This document shows, in pieces, positions 54,921-64,000 of a stretch of DNA of 64,000 nt; the first letter of the stretch is position 1, and every line of letters begins with the position of its first letter. This DNA is from Vibrio echinoideorum (GTDB taxonomy: Bacteria; Pseudomonadota; Gammaproteobacteria; Enterobacterales; Vibrionaceae). The position numbers and the translations under genes were made by a program. The notes under the pieces were generated by a model, which had not been told where the DNA came from, ran no database searches, and was given only the letters and a program-made list of their open reading frames with translations. The stretch lies in assembly GCF_024347455.1 (NCBI RefSeq), contig NZ_AP025483.1:3348001-3412000 (forward strand), read 5' to 3'.

Positions 54921-55730
54921 TTAACTTTGGCACTCTTCACAAAAGAACGTATTCCTCTGCCCTATTTTTAACTCTTGGATTAGAGCTTCACAATTAGGGC
55001 ATTTTTCACCGGCTTTCCCATAGACTTGCAGTTCTTGAGCGAAATATCCCGGCTTACCATCTGCTTGAGCGAAATCTTTTAGCGTGGTGCCGCCTTGTTT
55101 AATCGCGGTGGCGAGCACTTGTTTGATCTCTTTGGTTAATAAGAGCCACTCTTCTTTTGTCACTTTGCTTGCAGGACGCAAAGGGTTAATACGTGAAGAA
55201 AATAGTGCTTCGTTGGCGTAGATGTTTCCCACGCCCACTACGACTTTATTGTCCATGATGAACTGTTTGACGGCCACTTTTCGCTTTGCAGCTTTTTCAG
55301 CGATGTAGTCTGCGGTGAAGTCATCAGTTAGCGGCTCAGGACCAGAGCCGAGCAATACAGGATGAGTTTCGTCAGGAGCAGACCACAGCCATGCACCGAA
55401 GCGGCGAGGATCGTTATAACGCAATACTTTGCCATTCGTGAGCTTAAGATCTACGTGATCGTGCTTAGCCGCAGGAAAATCCGCATCTAATATACGCAAT
55501 GAACCAGACATACCAAGGTGAACAATGGCAGTGCCCGTATCGGTTTCGATCAATAAGTACTTTGCGCGACGCGAGATAGAGCGAATCACCTGCCCTTCTA
55601 ATCCCTTTAGCTCTTGTGGGATATCCCAACGTAGCTTAGGCGTGCGAAAAGTAAGGGTTTTAATGGTTTCGCCAACTAAATGAGGTGAGATCCCCATGCG
55701 GCTTACTTCAACTTCGGGTAATTCAGGCAT
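54921..55730 (-). CDS. mutM: Formamidopyrimidine-DNA glycosylase MutM (Fpg)
   Basis: MutM removes 8-oxoguanine and ring-opened purines. The 269-residue protein starts [11 protein letters not shown] with the catalytic Pro2 and Glu3 and contains [33 protein letters not shown] and a C-terminal zinc finger with CPNC and CEEC. The coaD-mutM neighbourhood is conserved. It starts 2 bases after the end of an upstream unknown gene and is probably transcribed with it. Confidence 0.97.
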   Translation of the reverse strand: MPELPEVEVSRMGISPHLVGETIKTLTFRTPKLRWDIPQELKGLEGQVIRSISRRAKYLLIETDTGTAIVHLGMSGSLRILDADFPAAKHDHVDLKLTNGKVLRYNDPRRFGAWLWSAPDETHPVLLGSGPEPLTDDFTADYIAEKAAKRKVAVKQFIMDNKVVVGVGNIYANEALFSSRINPLRPASKVTKEEWLLLTKEIKQVLATAIKQGGTTLKDFAQADGKPGYFAQELQVYGKAGEKCPNCEALIQELKIGQRNTFFCEECQS

Positions 55731-55732
55731 AG

Positions 55733-56323
55733 TTAGTCGTCCAATTTAGGTGGTTTGTCTGATATAGATAGCTTGTCTGCTTTAAAGATATGGTCTGATT
55801 TAAATGAATCTTCTGAGCCAAAGCTTGGAAACAAGTAGCTCTCTTCAATAGACACCGCTAACCACTGATTATTCCAGTTTTTTAACAACCAAAACTCAGG
55901 CAGTTGATAATAGGTAATACGCTGTGGCTCTTCTTGATCTTGATACCACACCTCAATGGTGTGCGGGGTATTCAGTTGTGGTGATAGGTCGGTATAGGTC
56001 TGTGAGTCGATTTCAGTGCCCACAAGTTCCTGCCATCGCTGTGACAACTCTTCTGCACTGGTAGTTTGAGGAAATGTTGTGTCTTTAAATTGATAAACCC
56101 AATGACCACCTTCTAGCACAACTGACCAATCAGCAAAGTGCAAAGCTTGAAGCTCGGCTGTTGGGTTTAAAAGGTAAGGATAAGGACTGCTTACCTGAAG
56201 TTCAGATTCAGGCTCAGGTTCGATAAGGTACGTTTTGATCAAGGTTGGAAGATTTAACACCCCAATGAAAGCAATCACGCTTAACATGAGTATGTTATTC
56301 CATCGACGTCCACGATATCTCAT
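55733..56323 (-). CDS. Uncharacterised single-pass membrane protein
   Basis: I do not recognise the family. The 196-residue protein has a positively charged start (MRYRGRRW), one membrane segment at about residues 11-30 ([19 protein letters not shown]) and a predicted periplasmic part rich in aromatic residues, with [23 protein letters not shown]. The tail is charged. It directly precedes mutM by 2 bases, so it is likely co-transcribed, but that does not indicate a function. A TATACT hexamer at 56356-56361 on the minus strand is a possible -10 box. Confidence 0.75.
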   Translation of the reverse strand: MRYRGRRWNNILMLSVIAFIGVLNLPTLIKTYLIEPEPESELQVSSPYPYLLNPTAELQALHFADWSVVLEGGHWVYQFKDTTFPQTTSAEELSQRWQELVGTEIDSQTYTDLSPQLNTPHTIEVWYQDQEEPQRITYYQLPEFWLLKNWNNQWLAVSIEESYLFPSFGSEDSFKSDHIFKADKLSISDKPPKLDD

Positions 56324-56575
56324 CTGATTCTGCTCATCTAACCTATTGAGTGTTCAGTATATCGTGAAAAAGGCGATACTTTCTATGCTGAGCTCTTTTC
56401 TATCAAATACGCCCACCTACAAGTGCAACGTCTGCGCGGTAGGCGCAGTAGGCAAAAAATCGAGCCAATAATGCTTACCCTTGTCAAAAACACTTAATCT
56501 TTTCGAAAATACTGAAGCTTCTAAAAAATCCTCAGGCTTCTCAAAACACTGAAGCTCCCCAAATTTAGGGCATAA

Positions 56576-56602
56576 AAAAACCCAGCTATAAGCTGGGTTT
56601 TT
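56576..56602. terminator. Bidirectional intrinsic terminator of rpmB-rpmG
   Basis: A 12-bp perfect stem (CCCAGCT/AGCTGGG core with A/T flanks) with an ATA loop is flanked by A-runs on the left and T-runs on the right. It lies about 40 bases beyond the rpmG stop. It is in the 320-bp gap 56324-56643, which otherwise shows only the possible promoter of the gene at 55733. Confidence 0.9.
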
Positions 56603-56643
56603 AATTTATTCTTCTATAAAAGAAGAGACAAAGGGGCTATCAA

Positions 56644-56811
56644 TTACTTGATTTTAGCTTCTTTGTACATAACGTGCTGGCGAACTACTGGATCAAACTT
56701 TTTGATCTCAAATTTGCCTGGCATGTTACGCTTGTTCTTGTCAGTTGTGTAGAAGTGACCAGTTCCAGCAGAAGATACTAGACGGATTTTCTCACGAATG
56801 CCTTTAGCCAT
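56644..56811 (-). CDS. rpmG: 50S ribosomal protein L33 RpmG
   Basis: This 55-residue gene is short but certain. The translation from ATG at 56811 starts [21 protein letters not shown] and continues [20 protein letters not shown] to VMYKEAKIK and a TAA. This is the Cys-free L33 type of gammaproteobacteria. It follows rpmB by 13 bases, the usual rpmB-rpmG operon, and a strong terminator follows. Confidence 0.97.
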   Translation of the reverse strand: MAKGIREKIRLVSSAGTGHFYTTDKNKRNMPGKFEIKKFDPVVRQHVMYKEAKIK

Positions 56812-56824
56812 TGCTTAATTCCTC

Positions 56825-57061
56825 TTAAACGTTTTCGCCACGTGCACGGATATCAACAAGAACAGCATCAATGCCTTTCTTATCAATAATACGCATGCCT
56901 TTAGCAGTTAGACGTAGTTTAACAAAACGTTTTTCGCTCTCTACCCAGAAACGGTGAGTTTGTAGGTTCGGCAGAAAACGACGCTTGGTAGCATTGCGTG
57001 CGTGTGAACGGTTATTACCCGTTACTGGACGCTTACCAGTTACTTGACATACTCGGGACAT
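56825..57061 (-). CDS. rpmB: 50S ribosomal protein L28 RpmB
   Basis: The 78-residue protein begins [29 protein letters not shown] (positions 1-29) and contains [29 protein letters not shown], typical of L28 in the large ribosomal subunit. Size is normal. It leads the rpmB-rpmG operon. The 292-bp region upstream, to radC, must hold its promoter; I cannot assign the boxes with confidence. Confidence 0.98.
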   Translation of the reverse strand: MSRVCQVTGKRPVTGNNRSHARNATKRRFLPNLQTHRFWVESEKRFVKLRLTAKGMRIIDKKGIDAVLVDIRARGENV

Positions 57062-57353
57062 GAATGTCTCTCCAAATCGTTTCAGCTCGATATCAACCTT
57101 GGTGGCCGAACCTCTCTATCAATTCTGAAAATAGAGGTAAAAACCATAATGGAAAATCCATTCAAGGCTATCAAAGGTCGCGTATTATACTAACTTGACA
57201 TGCATTGCTCAAGACCCGAACAGATCCTTTTTAAGGATTTCGTGATCTTTTTTTGAACAGTACAGCTATTTGAGTAATCAGAGCTGATTTAAGGTTCTAA
57301 AATGTGGGCGGAATAATAGCAGATTTAACGCAACTAACAACCTAAAATGTGAT

Positions 57354-58028
57354 TCAAATCCATCCACGCTCTGCAAAAGAGATTACTTCGCCATCTCCGA
57401 CAACAAAATGGTCGAGGATTCGGATGTCAACCAGCGCCAATGCATCGGTTAATCTGCGGGTAATTCGCCTATCTGCTTGGCTAGGCTCTGCGACACCCGA
57501 AGGATGATTGTGCGCCAAGATTAACGCGGCTGCATTATGGTAAAGCGCCCTTTTCACGACTTCTCTAGGATAAACCGATGCAGCATCGATGGTTCCTTCA
57601 AACATCACTTCATCCTTTATTACCCTGTTTTGATTATCTAGGAACAATATATAGAAGGCTTCTCGCTGGCGATCACGCAATATACTCGAAAGATACAACT
57701 TGGTATGGCTAGGGCTGGTTAATGCATCGCCTCTAGATAACGTCTCTGCAAGATAACGTTGCGTCATCTCCAAGACAGCCTGTAATTGAACATACTTTGC
57801 CTGCCCCATTCCTTTGTGAGCACAGAACTCGGCCTCGGTTGCTGAAAAAAGACTACGCAGCGAACCAAAATCTTTGATCAACTTGTCAGATAGCTCTAAA
57901 ACGTTCATTCCTTGTGTTCCGGTTCGAAGAAATATCGCGAGCAGCTCTGCATCACTCAGGGAATCAGGCCCTCGACTCAGTAGTTTTTCTCTCGGCATCG
58001 ATTCAGCAGGCATTTTACTTATAGGCAT
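57354..58028 (-). CDS. radC: RadC-family (JAB1/MPN) protein
   Basis: The protein has an N-terminal helix-hairpin-helix part ([30 protein letters not shown], about 60-90) and a JAB1/MPN-like domain with the metal motif HNHPSG...S..D ([15 protein letters not shown]). Despite the name, a DNA repair role is not supported in E. coli and the function is open. The start at 58028 ([17 protein letters not shown]) gives 224 residues, the normal size; an in-frame ATG at 58064 would add 12. It is divergent from coaBC, the usual arrangement. Confidence 0.92.
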   Translation of the reverse strand: MPISKMPAESMPREKLLSRGPDSLSDAELLAIFLRTGTQGMNVLELSDKLIKDFGSLRSLFSATEAEFCAHKGMGQAKYVQLQAVLEMTQRYLAETLSRGDALTSPSHTKLYLSSILRDRQREAFYILFLDNQNRVIKDEVMFEGTIDAASVYPREVVKRALYHNAAALILAHNHPSGVAEPSQADRRITRRLTDALALVDIRILDHFVVGDGEVISFAERGWI

Positions 58029-58253
58029 ATAAAAGCTAATCAGTTGGTCATAAACACGACCCATCAGATTAATAAGCTTATCGCGAGAGATCCTTTAATA
58101 AAGAGATAAGGGAACGAGTCACTAGAAAAACCATGTAATTGATAAGTTTGATAGCGCCAACTTGATGAGAGTCAAATCTGTTCCAATTCTGCTTCTAGGC
58201 ACTAATCCTTTGTTCTGATATCGTAAGTCCCAGAGAAATTAAGGAACAGAATC

Positions 58254-59495
58254 ATGCAAACATTGGTTAATCAACTGGATAACGCTGACCTACAAGGCCT
58301 AGCTGGGAAAAAAATCCTCCTTGGCATTAGTGGCGGTATCGCAGCTTATAAATGTGCCGAACTGACTCGACGCTTAATTGAACGTGGGGCGCAAGTACAA
58401 GTCGTGATGACGAATGCAGCCAAGGAGTTCATCACTCCTCTCACCATGCAAGCCGTCTCTGGAAGGCCCGTGTCTGATAGTTTGCTTGATCCTGCGGCTG
58501 AAGCTTCCATGGGGCACATTGAGCTAGCAAAGTGGGCTGACTTAGTATTACTAGCACCAGCAACCGCTGACCTGATTGCTCGCATGACGGCAGGTATGGG
58601 CAACGACCTGCTGACCACGCTGCTTTTAGCAACCGATGCGCCAGTTGCGGTATCTCCGGCAATGAACCAACAGATGTACAGCCACCCGGCGACTCAAGAG
58701 AATATCGCGACGCTAAAACGTCGTGGCTGTGAAATCTGGGGCCCTGCCGCAGGCGAACAAGCGTGTGGTGATGTCGGCATGGGTCGTATGCTAGAACCAA
58801 TGCAGCTCGTGCACCGTTGCGAAGACTTCTTCCAACCTAAGCCGCTTGCTGGCCGTTCGGTGTTAATTACTGCAGGTCCAACTCGTGAAGCTATCGATCC
58901 TGTGCGTTACATTACTAACCACAGTTCGGGCAAGATGGGCTATGCACTGGCTGAAGCGGCCGCTAAACAAGGCGCAACAGTGACTCTAATCAGCGGTCCA
59001 GTATCACTAGCAACGCCAAATAAGGTTAATCGTATTGATGTCGACAGCGCTCAGCAGATGTTTGATGCTGTGAGTACCAATGCTGCTCAACACGATATAT
59101 TCATTAGCTGCGCTGCAGTAGCCGACTATCGTCCACAGTCCATTGCAGACCAAAAGCTTAAAAAGGTCGATGGTAAAGACGACATGACCATTCAAATGGT
59201 TAAGAACCCAGACATTGTCGCTTCTGTTGCCTCAATGACAGAAGGCCGTCCATTTACTGTCGGCTTCGCTGCAGAAACTCAAGATGTTGAGAAGTACGCG
59301 CGCGGCAAACTGGAAAGAAAGAACCTCGATATGATTTGTGCTAATGATGTCTCTGTTGAAGGCCAAGGCTTCAATAGCAGCAGTAATGAATTGCACCTTT
59401 ATTGGAAAGACGGTGATAAATCTCTGCCACTGGATAGTAAAGACACACTTGGTTTCCAGATCCTCGATCAGATCCAACAGCTTCTTGGTGCATAA
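58254..59495 (+). CDS. coaBC: Bifunctional phosphopantothenoylcysteine decarboxylase/synthetase CoaBC
   Basis: CoaBC ligates cysteine to 4'-phosphopantothenate and decarboxylates the product. The 413-residue protein has the N-terminal flavin-dependent CoaC domain ([52 protein letters not shown]). The C-terminal CoaB domain follows ([50 protein letters not shown]). A possible upstream in-frame start is not needed; AAGGAACAG precedes the ATG. Confidence 0.97.
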   Translation: MQTLVNQLDNADLQGLAGKKILLGISGGIAAYKCAELTRRLIERGAQVQVVMTNAAKEFITPLTMQAVSGRPVSDSLLDPAAEASMGHIELAKWADLVLLAPATADLIARMTAGMGNDLLTTLLLATDAPVAVSPAMNQQMYSHPATQENIATLKRRGCEIWGPAAGEQACGDVGMGRMLEPMQLVHRCEDFFQPKPLAGRSVLITAGPTREAIDPVRYITNHSSGKMGYALAEAAAKQGATVTLISGPVSLATPNKVNRIDVDSAQQMFDAVSTNAAQHDIFISCAAVADYRPQSIADQKLKKVDGKDDMTIQMVKNPDIVASVASMTEGRPFTVGFAAETQDVEKYARGKLERKNLDMICANDVSVEGQGFNSSSNELHLYWKDGDKSLPLDSKDTLGFQILDQIQQLLGA

Positions 59496-59534
59496 ACGCA
59501 CAAATTTGCTCTGACAATCTGCTGACACCTCTCG

Positions 59535-59574
59535 ATTCTGTTGACCTAGGGCTCACAAAACTAGGAAACAGAAT
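59535..59574. promoter_or_regulatory. Inverted repeat between coaBC and slmA
   Basis: ATTCTGTT (59535-59542) and CCTAG (59545-59549) pair with CTAGG (59561-59565) and AACAGAAT (59567-59574), leaving small bulges. A TATAAT hexamer follows at 59586-59591, upstream of slmA. No T-run is attached, so an operator or leader structure is more likely than a terminator. Confidence 0.4.
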
Positions 59575-59634
59575 TGAATGGTGTTTATAATCCTTCTTCA
59601 CTCAATCCTCATCTTTAGGAAAGGAAGTAAATAG

Positions 59635-60225
59635 ATGGCTGGTACTCGAAAATCAAACCGTCGTGAAGAAATCCTGCAAGCTCTAGCACAAATGTTGGAA
59701 TCGACCGAAGGTGCTTCTCGTATCACAACGGTAAAGTTGGCCAAGAAAGTCGGCGTATCTGAAGCTGCGTTATACCGCCACTTCCCAAGTAAAGCTCGCA
59801 TGTTTGAAGGACTAATCGAGTTCATTGAAGAAGCGTTGATGTCTCGAATCAACCGTATTCTCGATGAAGAGAAAGACACTCTTGAGCGCATACGCTTAGT
59901 GATGCAACTTATCTTAGTCTTTTCTGAGCGCAACCCAGGCTTAACTCGTATTTTATCGGGTCATGCCCTAATGTTTGAGAATGAGCGCCTTCGCGAACGA
60001 ATTAATCAGCTTTTCGAGCGTATTGAAACTCAACTTCGCCAAATCCTACGCGAAAGAAAGCTTCGTGAAGGAAAATCGTTCCCGGTTGACGAAAAAATCT
60101 TAGCGGCTCAACTGCTCGGTCAGGTTGAAGGCAGCCTAAATCGATTTGTACGTTCTGACTTCAAATATCAACCGACAGAAAACTTTGATGCTTATTGGGC
60201 ACTGCTAAGCGCTCAGATTAAGTAG
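59635..60225 (+). CDS. slmA: Nucleoid occlusion factor SlmA
   Basis: SlmA binds specific chromosomal sites and antagonises FtsZ assembly over the nucleoid. The 196-residue TetR-fold protein has the N-terminal helix-turn-helix ([35 protein letters not shown]) and the characteristic [34 protein letters not shown]. The dfp(coaBC)-slmA order is conserved. The start is ATG at 59635, preceded by AGGAAAGGAAG. Confidence 0.97.
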   Translation: MAGTRKSNRREEILQALAQMLESTEGASRITTVKLAKKVGVSEAALYRHFPSKARMFEGLIEFIEEALMSRINRILDEEKDTLERIRLVMQLILVFSERNPGLTRILSGHALMFENERLRERINQLFERIETQLRQILRERKLREGKSFPVDEKILAAQLLGQVEGSLNRFVRSDFKYQPTENFDAYWALLSAQIK

Positions 60226-60258
60226 CAATCAAATTAAGTAGCAATCAAATCTTAAGTG

Positions 60259-61245
60259 ATGGTTATGACGACGAAAACTTCTCCGACAAGCAGCACTGCG
60301 CAACACACAATTACTAAGCCACCTTTTACTCTGGCGCTACTCCACCCTAAATATTGGGGTGTTTGGTTTGGCTTTGGGTTATTGGCGCTTATCGTAAATG
60401 TCCTTCCCTACCGACTTCTATTGTTGCTGGGTCGATCGTTAGGCTCTCTGGGCGCTCGCTATGGCAAGAAACGTGTAGCAGTGGCTACTCGTAATTTAGA
60501 GCTAGCATTCCCAGACAAGCCTGCAGATGAAGTGACCGCTATGGTCAGTGAAAACTTCAAGAATACGGGTATGGCGCTTATTGAAACGGGTATTACGTGG
60601 TTTTGGCCAACGTGGCGTTTCAAAAGAATCCTTGTGGATAAAGACACGCAGACACTGCGTACCCACAAAGCCAACGGTAAAGGCGTTTTGCTATGCTGTG
60701 TGCATGCCTTAAACCTAGAGATCACGGCGCGAGCAATGGCTGTATTAGGCATTTCGGGGTTAGGTGTTTATCGTCCACACAACAATCCGGCTTATGAATT
60801 CATTCAATATCGTGGCCGTACTCAGAATGGCAATAGCTTGATTCACCGTAAAGACGTGAAGCGCATGATCCGAATCCTGCGTCAGGGAGAAATCCTCTTC
60901 TACTTGCCTGATCATGATTACGGTCGCAACAAATCTGTGTTTGTGCCTTTCTTTGCTGTAGAAGACGCGTGTACCACTACAGGTACCAGCATTCTGGCGT
61001 ATACCAGTCGATGCGCTCTTGTTCCGGGTTCGGGTTTTAGAAATGCCGACGGCAAATATGAAATCATGGCCGATGAGTCAATCGAAGATGACTATCCACG
61101 CAAAGATGAAAAAGCCGCGGCCGCTTATCTAAACCGCTATCTTGAGAAAATTATCTTAAGAGCACCAGAGCAATGGATGTGGCTACATAAGCGCTTCAAA
61201 ACAATGGAAGATCCAGAAGTGGAGCGCGGTATTCGTTACAAATAG
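60259..61245 (+). CDS. lpxL: Lipid A late acyltransferase, LpxL/LpxN-like
   Basis: The protein of about 328 residues belongs to the HtrB/MsbB family. It has an N-terminal membrane anchor (YWGVWFGFGLLALIVNVLPYRLLLLLG), the catalytic H(X4)E in CVHALNLEITARAM, GVYRPHNNPAYEFIQ, IHRKDVKRMIRILRQGEILFYLPDHDYG and a C-terminal QWMWLHKRFKT. The motif context is LpxL-like. In V. cholerae this neighbourhood (slmA to pyrE) carries LpxL and LpxN; here only one gene is present, so it could be either. Candidate starts are GTG 60256, ATG 60259 and ATG 60265. Confidence 0.9.
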   Translation: MVMTTKTSPTSSTAQHTITKPPFTLALLHPKYWGVWFGFGLLALIVNVLPYRLLLLLGRSLGSLGARYGKKRVAVATRNLELAFPDKPADEVTAMVSENFKNTGMALIETGITWFWPTWRFKRILVDKDTQTLRTHKANGKGVLLCCVHALNLEITARAMAVLGISGLGVYRPHNNPAYEFIQYRGRTQNGNSLIHRKDVKRMIRILRQGEILFYLPDHDYGRNKSVFVPFFAVEDACTTTGTSILAYTSRCALVPGSGFRNADGKYEIMADESIEDDYPRKDEKAAAAYLNRYLEKIILRAPEQWMWLHKRFKTMEDPEVERGIRYK

Positions 61246-61313
61246 AGTAGCCGCTACAAATAAACGCCTATCTTCAGATAAGAAAGCAGCTCAGTCTCAT
61301 AAGATTTAAGTAA

Positions 61314-61347
61314 AAAGGCCCGAAAGATATTTTTCTTTCGGGCCTTT
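61314..61347. terminator. Bidirectional terminator between convergent lpxL and pyrE
   Basis: A 13-bp perfect stem (AAAGGCCCGAAAG, 61314-61326, with 61335-61347) has an 8-base loop. It is flanked by A-rich sequence on the left and TTT on the right, so it can end transcripts from both genes. Confidence 0.9.
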
Positions 61348-61388
61348 CTGTTTGAAGCTCTAAATCTTAAGATTCAATACATCAAAAA

Positions 61389-62030
61389 TTAAATACCGTA
61401 TTGAGCACGGTACGCTTGTACTGATTCTAGGTGTGCTGCGTCTGTGCCTTTCTCTTCAAGGAAAGTCACCAGGTCAGTTAGGCTAACGATTGAGATAATC
61501 GCACAACCGAAGTCACGTTCAACTTCTTGAATCGCAGACAGCTCGCCTTTGCCCTTCTCTTGACGGTCAATAGCCACAAGCACACCCGCTAAGTCAGCGC
61601 CGTTTGCTTGGATGATTTCCATCGACTCACGAATCGCAGTACCTGCAGTGATCACGTCATCCACTAACATGATACGGCCTTCAAGTTCGCTACCCACTAG
61701 GTTGCCACCTTCACCGTGGTTCTTCGCTTCTTTACGGTTAAAGCAGTAAGGCGTGTCTACATCGTGGTGATCCGCTAAAGCAACTGCTGTCGTTGTTGCA
61801 ATTGGGATACCCTTGTATGCAGGGCCAAATAGTACGTCGAACTCAATACCTGAGTCTGCCAATGCTGCCGCGTAAAAGCGACCTAAGCGCGCTAGGTCAC
61901 GACCTGTATTAAACAATCCAGCATTGAAGAAGTAAGGGCTCTTACGGCCAGACTTTAAAGTAAACTCACCAAACTTAAGTACTTCTTTCTCTAGTGCAAA
62001 TTCAATAAATTCACGTTGATATGCTTTCAT
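61389..62030 (-). CDS. pyrE: Orotate phosphoribosyltransferase PyrE
   Basis: PyrE joins orotate and PRPP to orotidine 5'-phosphate in pyrimidine synthesis. The 213-residue protein has [18 protein letters not shown], the flexible loop [13 protein letters not shown] and the PRPP-binding [17 protein letters not shown]. It follows rph on the same strand, but 214 bases, a terminator-like hairpin and an ERIC element separate them. The layout recalls the UTP-sensitive rph-pyrE attenuator of E. coli. Confidence 0.98.
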   Translation of the reverse strand: MKAYQREFIEFALEKEVLKFGEFTLKSGRKSPYFFNAGLFNTGRDLARLGRFYAAALADSGIEFDVLFGPAYKGIPIATTTAVALADHHDVDTPYCFNRKEAKNHGEGGNLVGSELEGRIMLVDDVITAGTAIRESMEIIQANGADLAGVLVAIDRQEKGKGELSAIQEVERDFGCAIISIVSLTDLVTFLEEKGTDAAHLESVQAYRAQYGI

Positions 62031-62084
62031 GTTCTTCCTCTACGTTTATTCAATAAAACTTAAATTAACTTAAACTTTTCTTAG

Positions 62085-62210
62085 TATCTTCTAAGTAGTC
62101 GTGTTTCCGCTAGGCAACAAGCTTGCGAAACCCGTGAGCTTACGAGTAGTAAGTGATTCGGGTGAGTAAGCGCAGTTAACAACGCGGAAGGCGCGAATAC
62201 GACGAAGATA
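62085..62210. repeat. ERIC (enterobacterial repetitive intergenic consensus) element
   Basis: This 126-bp imperfect palindrome is bounded by TATCTTC (62085-62091) and GAAGATA (62204-62210). The central part has GAGCTTAC, GTAAGTGATTCGGGTGAG and GCGCAGTTAACAACGCG, close to the ERIC core (AAGTAAGTGACTGGGGTGAG and the following CCAACGC). Length and position, intergenic inside a transcription unit, agree with ERIC elements known in Vibrio and enterobacteria. Transcribed into RNA it would fold into a long hairpin in the pyrE leader. Confidence 0.8.
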
Positions 62211-62214
62211 AAAA

Positions 62215-62238
62215 AATAGCCCCCAAATGGGAGCTATT
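62215..62238 (-). terminator. Terminator/attenuator after rph, upstream of pyrE
   Basis: Read on the minus strand, AATAGC, a T-G pair and CCC pair with GGG and GCTATT, followed by a run of T. It begins only 7 bases after the rph stop. In E. coli a hairpin at the same place attenuates pyrE according to UTP supply through coupling with rph translation. Confidence 0.8.
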
Positions 62239-62244
62239 AAATGA

Positions 62245-62961
62245 TTAGTCGGCCAACGCAGCTTTCTGCGCTTCGACGATATCGACAATGCCCTTATTCG
62301 CCAGGGCCAAAAGCTGCATCAGCTCTTCGTGGCTGAACGGTTCGCCTTCTGCGGTGCCTTGAATCTCAATCATCTTACCGTCTTCCGTCATTACAACGTT
62401 CATGTCGGTATCAGCTGCTGAGTCTTCAACGTATTCAAGGTCACACAATGCTTGTGCACCAACGATGCCCACTGAAACTGCCGCTACGTGGCCTTTCATT
62501 GGGTTCTTTTTCAGTTTACCGCTTGCTAGTAAGCTGTTGATAGCATCGGCCATTGCAACGCTTGCGCCTGAAATAGAAGCAGTACGTGTACCGCCGTCTG
62601 CTTGGATAACATCACAATCGACAGTGATCATGATTTCACCCAGTACTTTCAGATCAACAACAGCACGTAGGCTACGAGCGATCAGACGTTGGATTTCCAT
62701 CGTACGACCACCTTGCTTGCCGCTCGCCGCTTCACGACGGTTACGAGTGTGCGTTGCACGTGGAAGCATACCGTATTCAGCAGTTACCCAACCCTTTCCT
62801 TGGCCTTTTAACCAACGCGGTACGTTTTCTTCTACCGTCGCATTACATAGAACTTTGGTGTTGCCGAACTCAACTAATACAGAACCTTCAGCATAAGCTG
62901 TGTAGTTACGAGTAATTTTAATTGGACGAATTTGATCTACAGCGCGGTCATTTGGACGCAT
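62245..62961 (-). CDS. rph: Ribonuclease PH
   Basis: RNase PH is a phosphorolytic 3'-5' exoribonuclease that trims tRNA precursors and structured RNAs. The 238-residue protein is complete, unlike the frameshifted copy of E. coli K-12. It has [37 protein letters not shown], the phosphate-site Arg residues in [12 protein letters not shown], and [19 protein letters not shown]. It is divergent from yicC, as in other gammaproteobacteria. Confidence 0.98.
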   Translation of the reverse strand: MRPNDRAVDQIRPIKITRNYTAYAEGSVLVEFGNTKVLCNATVEENVPRWLKGQGKGWVTAEYGMLPRATHTRNRREAASGKQGGRTMEIQRLIARSLRAVVDLKVLGEIMITVDCDVIQADGGTRTASISGASVAMADAINSLLASGKLKKNPMKGHVAAVSVGIVGAQALCDLEYVEDSAADTDMNVVMTEDGKMIEIQGTAEGEPFSHEELMQLLALANKGIVDIVEAQKAALAD

Positions 62962-63208
62962 TGGTATCTACCTTATTAACAGTCTGAAGTGATTTACTAT
63001 CGAAAGAGTGCATCACCTAAGAACGCGGTGAGACAGTTTTGATTGGGGCAAGATTATATAGCAGTTTATCTTTCAAATCTATTTACCGTTCAAATCTACT
63101 GCTCGTTACAAGCTATGATCGCGAAAAGCGACAGGCTTCGGGAGCACCCCATATCGTGATACTATTCGTGCGCGTTATTTTCAGAATGATAAAAGACAGG
63201 AAAATTCG

Positions 63209-64000
63209 ATGATTTATAGTATGACTGCGTACGCACGCAAAGAAGTAAAAGGCGATTGGGGTACAGCAGTATGGGAAATCCGTAGTGTAAACCAACGCTA
63301 CCTAGAAACTTACTTCCGTATGCCTGAACAGTTCCGTGGTTTAGAGCCAATCCTACGTGAGCGTTTCCGTAAGCGTCTAGCTCGTGGCAAGGTTGAATGT
63401 AACCTACGCTTTGAAGCAAACCCAGCAGCAAAGGGCGAACTAAGCATCAATGAAGGCTTGGCTCAGCAAGTAATCAATGCTGCTAACCAAGTAATGACGA
63501 TGACAGGTGAAGACAGCCGTTTGAACCCATTCCAAGTTATGAACTGGCCTGGCGTAATGGAAACACCTGAGCAAGACATGGATGCCATCAACAAAGATCT
63601 ACTTGAAGCATTCAACGATGCAATCGCTGAATTCATTGATGCTCGTGCTCGTGAAGGCGAAAACATGAAGGCGCTCATCGTACAGCGCTTAGATGCTATC
63701 ACTGAAGAAGTTGTTAAAGTTCGTGCTCGCATGCCTGAGATCTTAGAATGGCAACGTGAACGCCTTCTTAATAAGTTTGAAGATGCGAAAATTGAACTTG
63801 AAGGCTCTCGTGTTGAGCAAGAACTTATCCTGTTAGCACAGAAGTCAGACGTAGCTGAAGAACTTGATCGCCTAGACTCTCACGTGAAAGAAGCGAATGT
63901 AGTCTTGAAGAAAGGTGGCGCTTGTGGCCGTAAGCTTGACTTCATGATGCAAGAGTTCAACCGTGAATCAAACACGCTGGCATCTAAGTCTATCAGTACA
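63209..64000 (+). CDS. yicC: YicC-family endoribonuclease (cut by window edge)
   Basis: The frame is open from ATG at 63209 to the end of the window, 264 codons; family members have about 287 residues, so only the last part is missing. It starts MIYSMTAYARKEVKGDWGTAVWEIRSVNQRYLE and contains RGKVECNLRFE and the C-terminal DELDRLDSHVKEANVVLKKGGACGRKLDFMMQEFNRESNTLASKS (parts of 225-264). YicC-type proteins were shown in E. coli to be endoribonucleases acting on RNA. The rph-yicC divergent pair is conserved. Confidence 0.95.
   Translation, partial: MIYSMTAYARKEVKGDWGTAVWEIRSVNQRYLETYFRMPEQFRGLEPILRERFRKRLARGKVECNLRFEANPAAKGELSINEGLAQQVINAANQVMTMTGEDSRLNPFQVMNWPGVMETPEQDMDAINKDLLEAFNDAIAEFIDARAREGENMKALIVQRLDAITEEVVKVRARMPEILEWQRERLLNKFEDAKIELEGSRVEQELILLAQKSDVAEELDRLDSHVKEANVVLKKGGACGRKLDFMMQEFNRESNTLASKSIST

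Overview
The window is chromosomal DNA from a Vibrio, most likely of the Splendidus clade. The evidence is the gene order hldD - core LPS genes - coaD - mutM - rpmG/rpmB - radC - coaBC - slmA - lpxL - pyrE/rph - yicC, the yibN-secB-gpsA-cysE-envC block, and uniformly gammaproteobacterial proteins. I see no tRNA, rRNA, transposase, prophage or CRISPR array. Almost everything left of 55 kb builds or exports surface polysaccharide.

Region 1 (1-7.8 kb, minus strand) is an export machine for an exopolysaccharide or capsule. It holds wza, wzb and the start of wzc (cut by the window edge), preceded by a yjbEFGH (gfcABCD-like) operon. A JUMPStart/ops element sits upstream of wza. Region 2 (8.1-14 kb, minus) is a sulfate-activation module: an SLC13-type permease, cysD, cysC, a DHH-family phosphoesterase and cysN. 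Together they could import sulfate, make PAPS and perhaps remove PAP. Region 3 (14.3-18.7 kb) holds a phosphoglycosyl transferase, a short-chain epimerase/reductase, a WbpM-type dehydratase and a GT2 glycosyltransferase. Region 4 (18.7-28.9 kb, minus) is an ABC-transporter-dependent O-polysaccharide operon: rmlBADC, wzm, wzt, a PAPS-type sulfotransferase, a WbsX-RgpF fusion and a second WbsX protein. It also starts behind a JUMPStart/ops element. The part from about 18 to 25 kb is visibly AT-rich.

Region 5 (29-34.5 kb) is conserved housekeeping: yibN, secB, gpsA, cysE, envC and a TetR regulator. Degenerate repeats fill its intergenic gaps. Region 6 (34.6-54.9 kb) is the LPS core (wav/waa) cluster: ugd, hldD, an LpxM-like acyltransferase, waaL, waaF, waaA, a putative nonulosonate transferase, a seven-gene nonulosonic (legionaminic-like) acid pathway on the minus strand, kdkA, an OpsX-type heptosyltransferase, two GT2 enzymes, coaD and a GT90 enzyme. 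Region 7 (54.9-64 kb) is housekeeping: mutM, a membrane-anchored unknown, rpmG, rpmB, radC, coaBC, slmA, lpxL, pyrE, rph and yicC (cut by the window edge). A 126-bp ERIC element lies between rph and pyrE.

The genes suggest one integrated pathway. The core is built as lipid A - phosphorylated Kdo - heptose, with a possible nonulosonate cap. The rhamnose-containing O-polysaccharide is made on undecaprenyl phosphate, exported by Wzm/Wzt and joined to the core by WaaL. The PAPS module and the sulfotransferase point to a sulfated glycan; this is the most interesting inference in the window. No Wzx or Wzy is present here, so the partner of Wza/Wzb/Wzc must lie to the left of the window or elsewhere.
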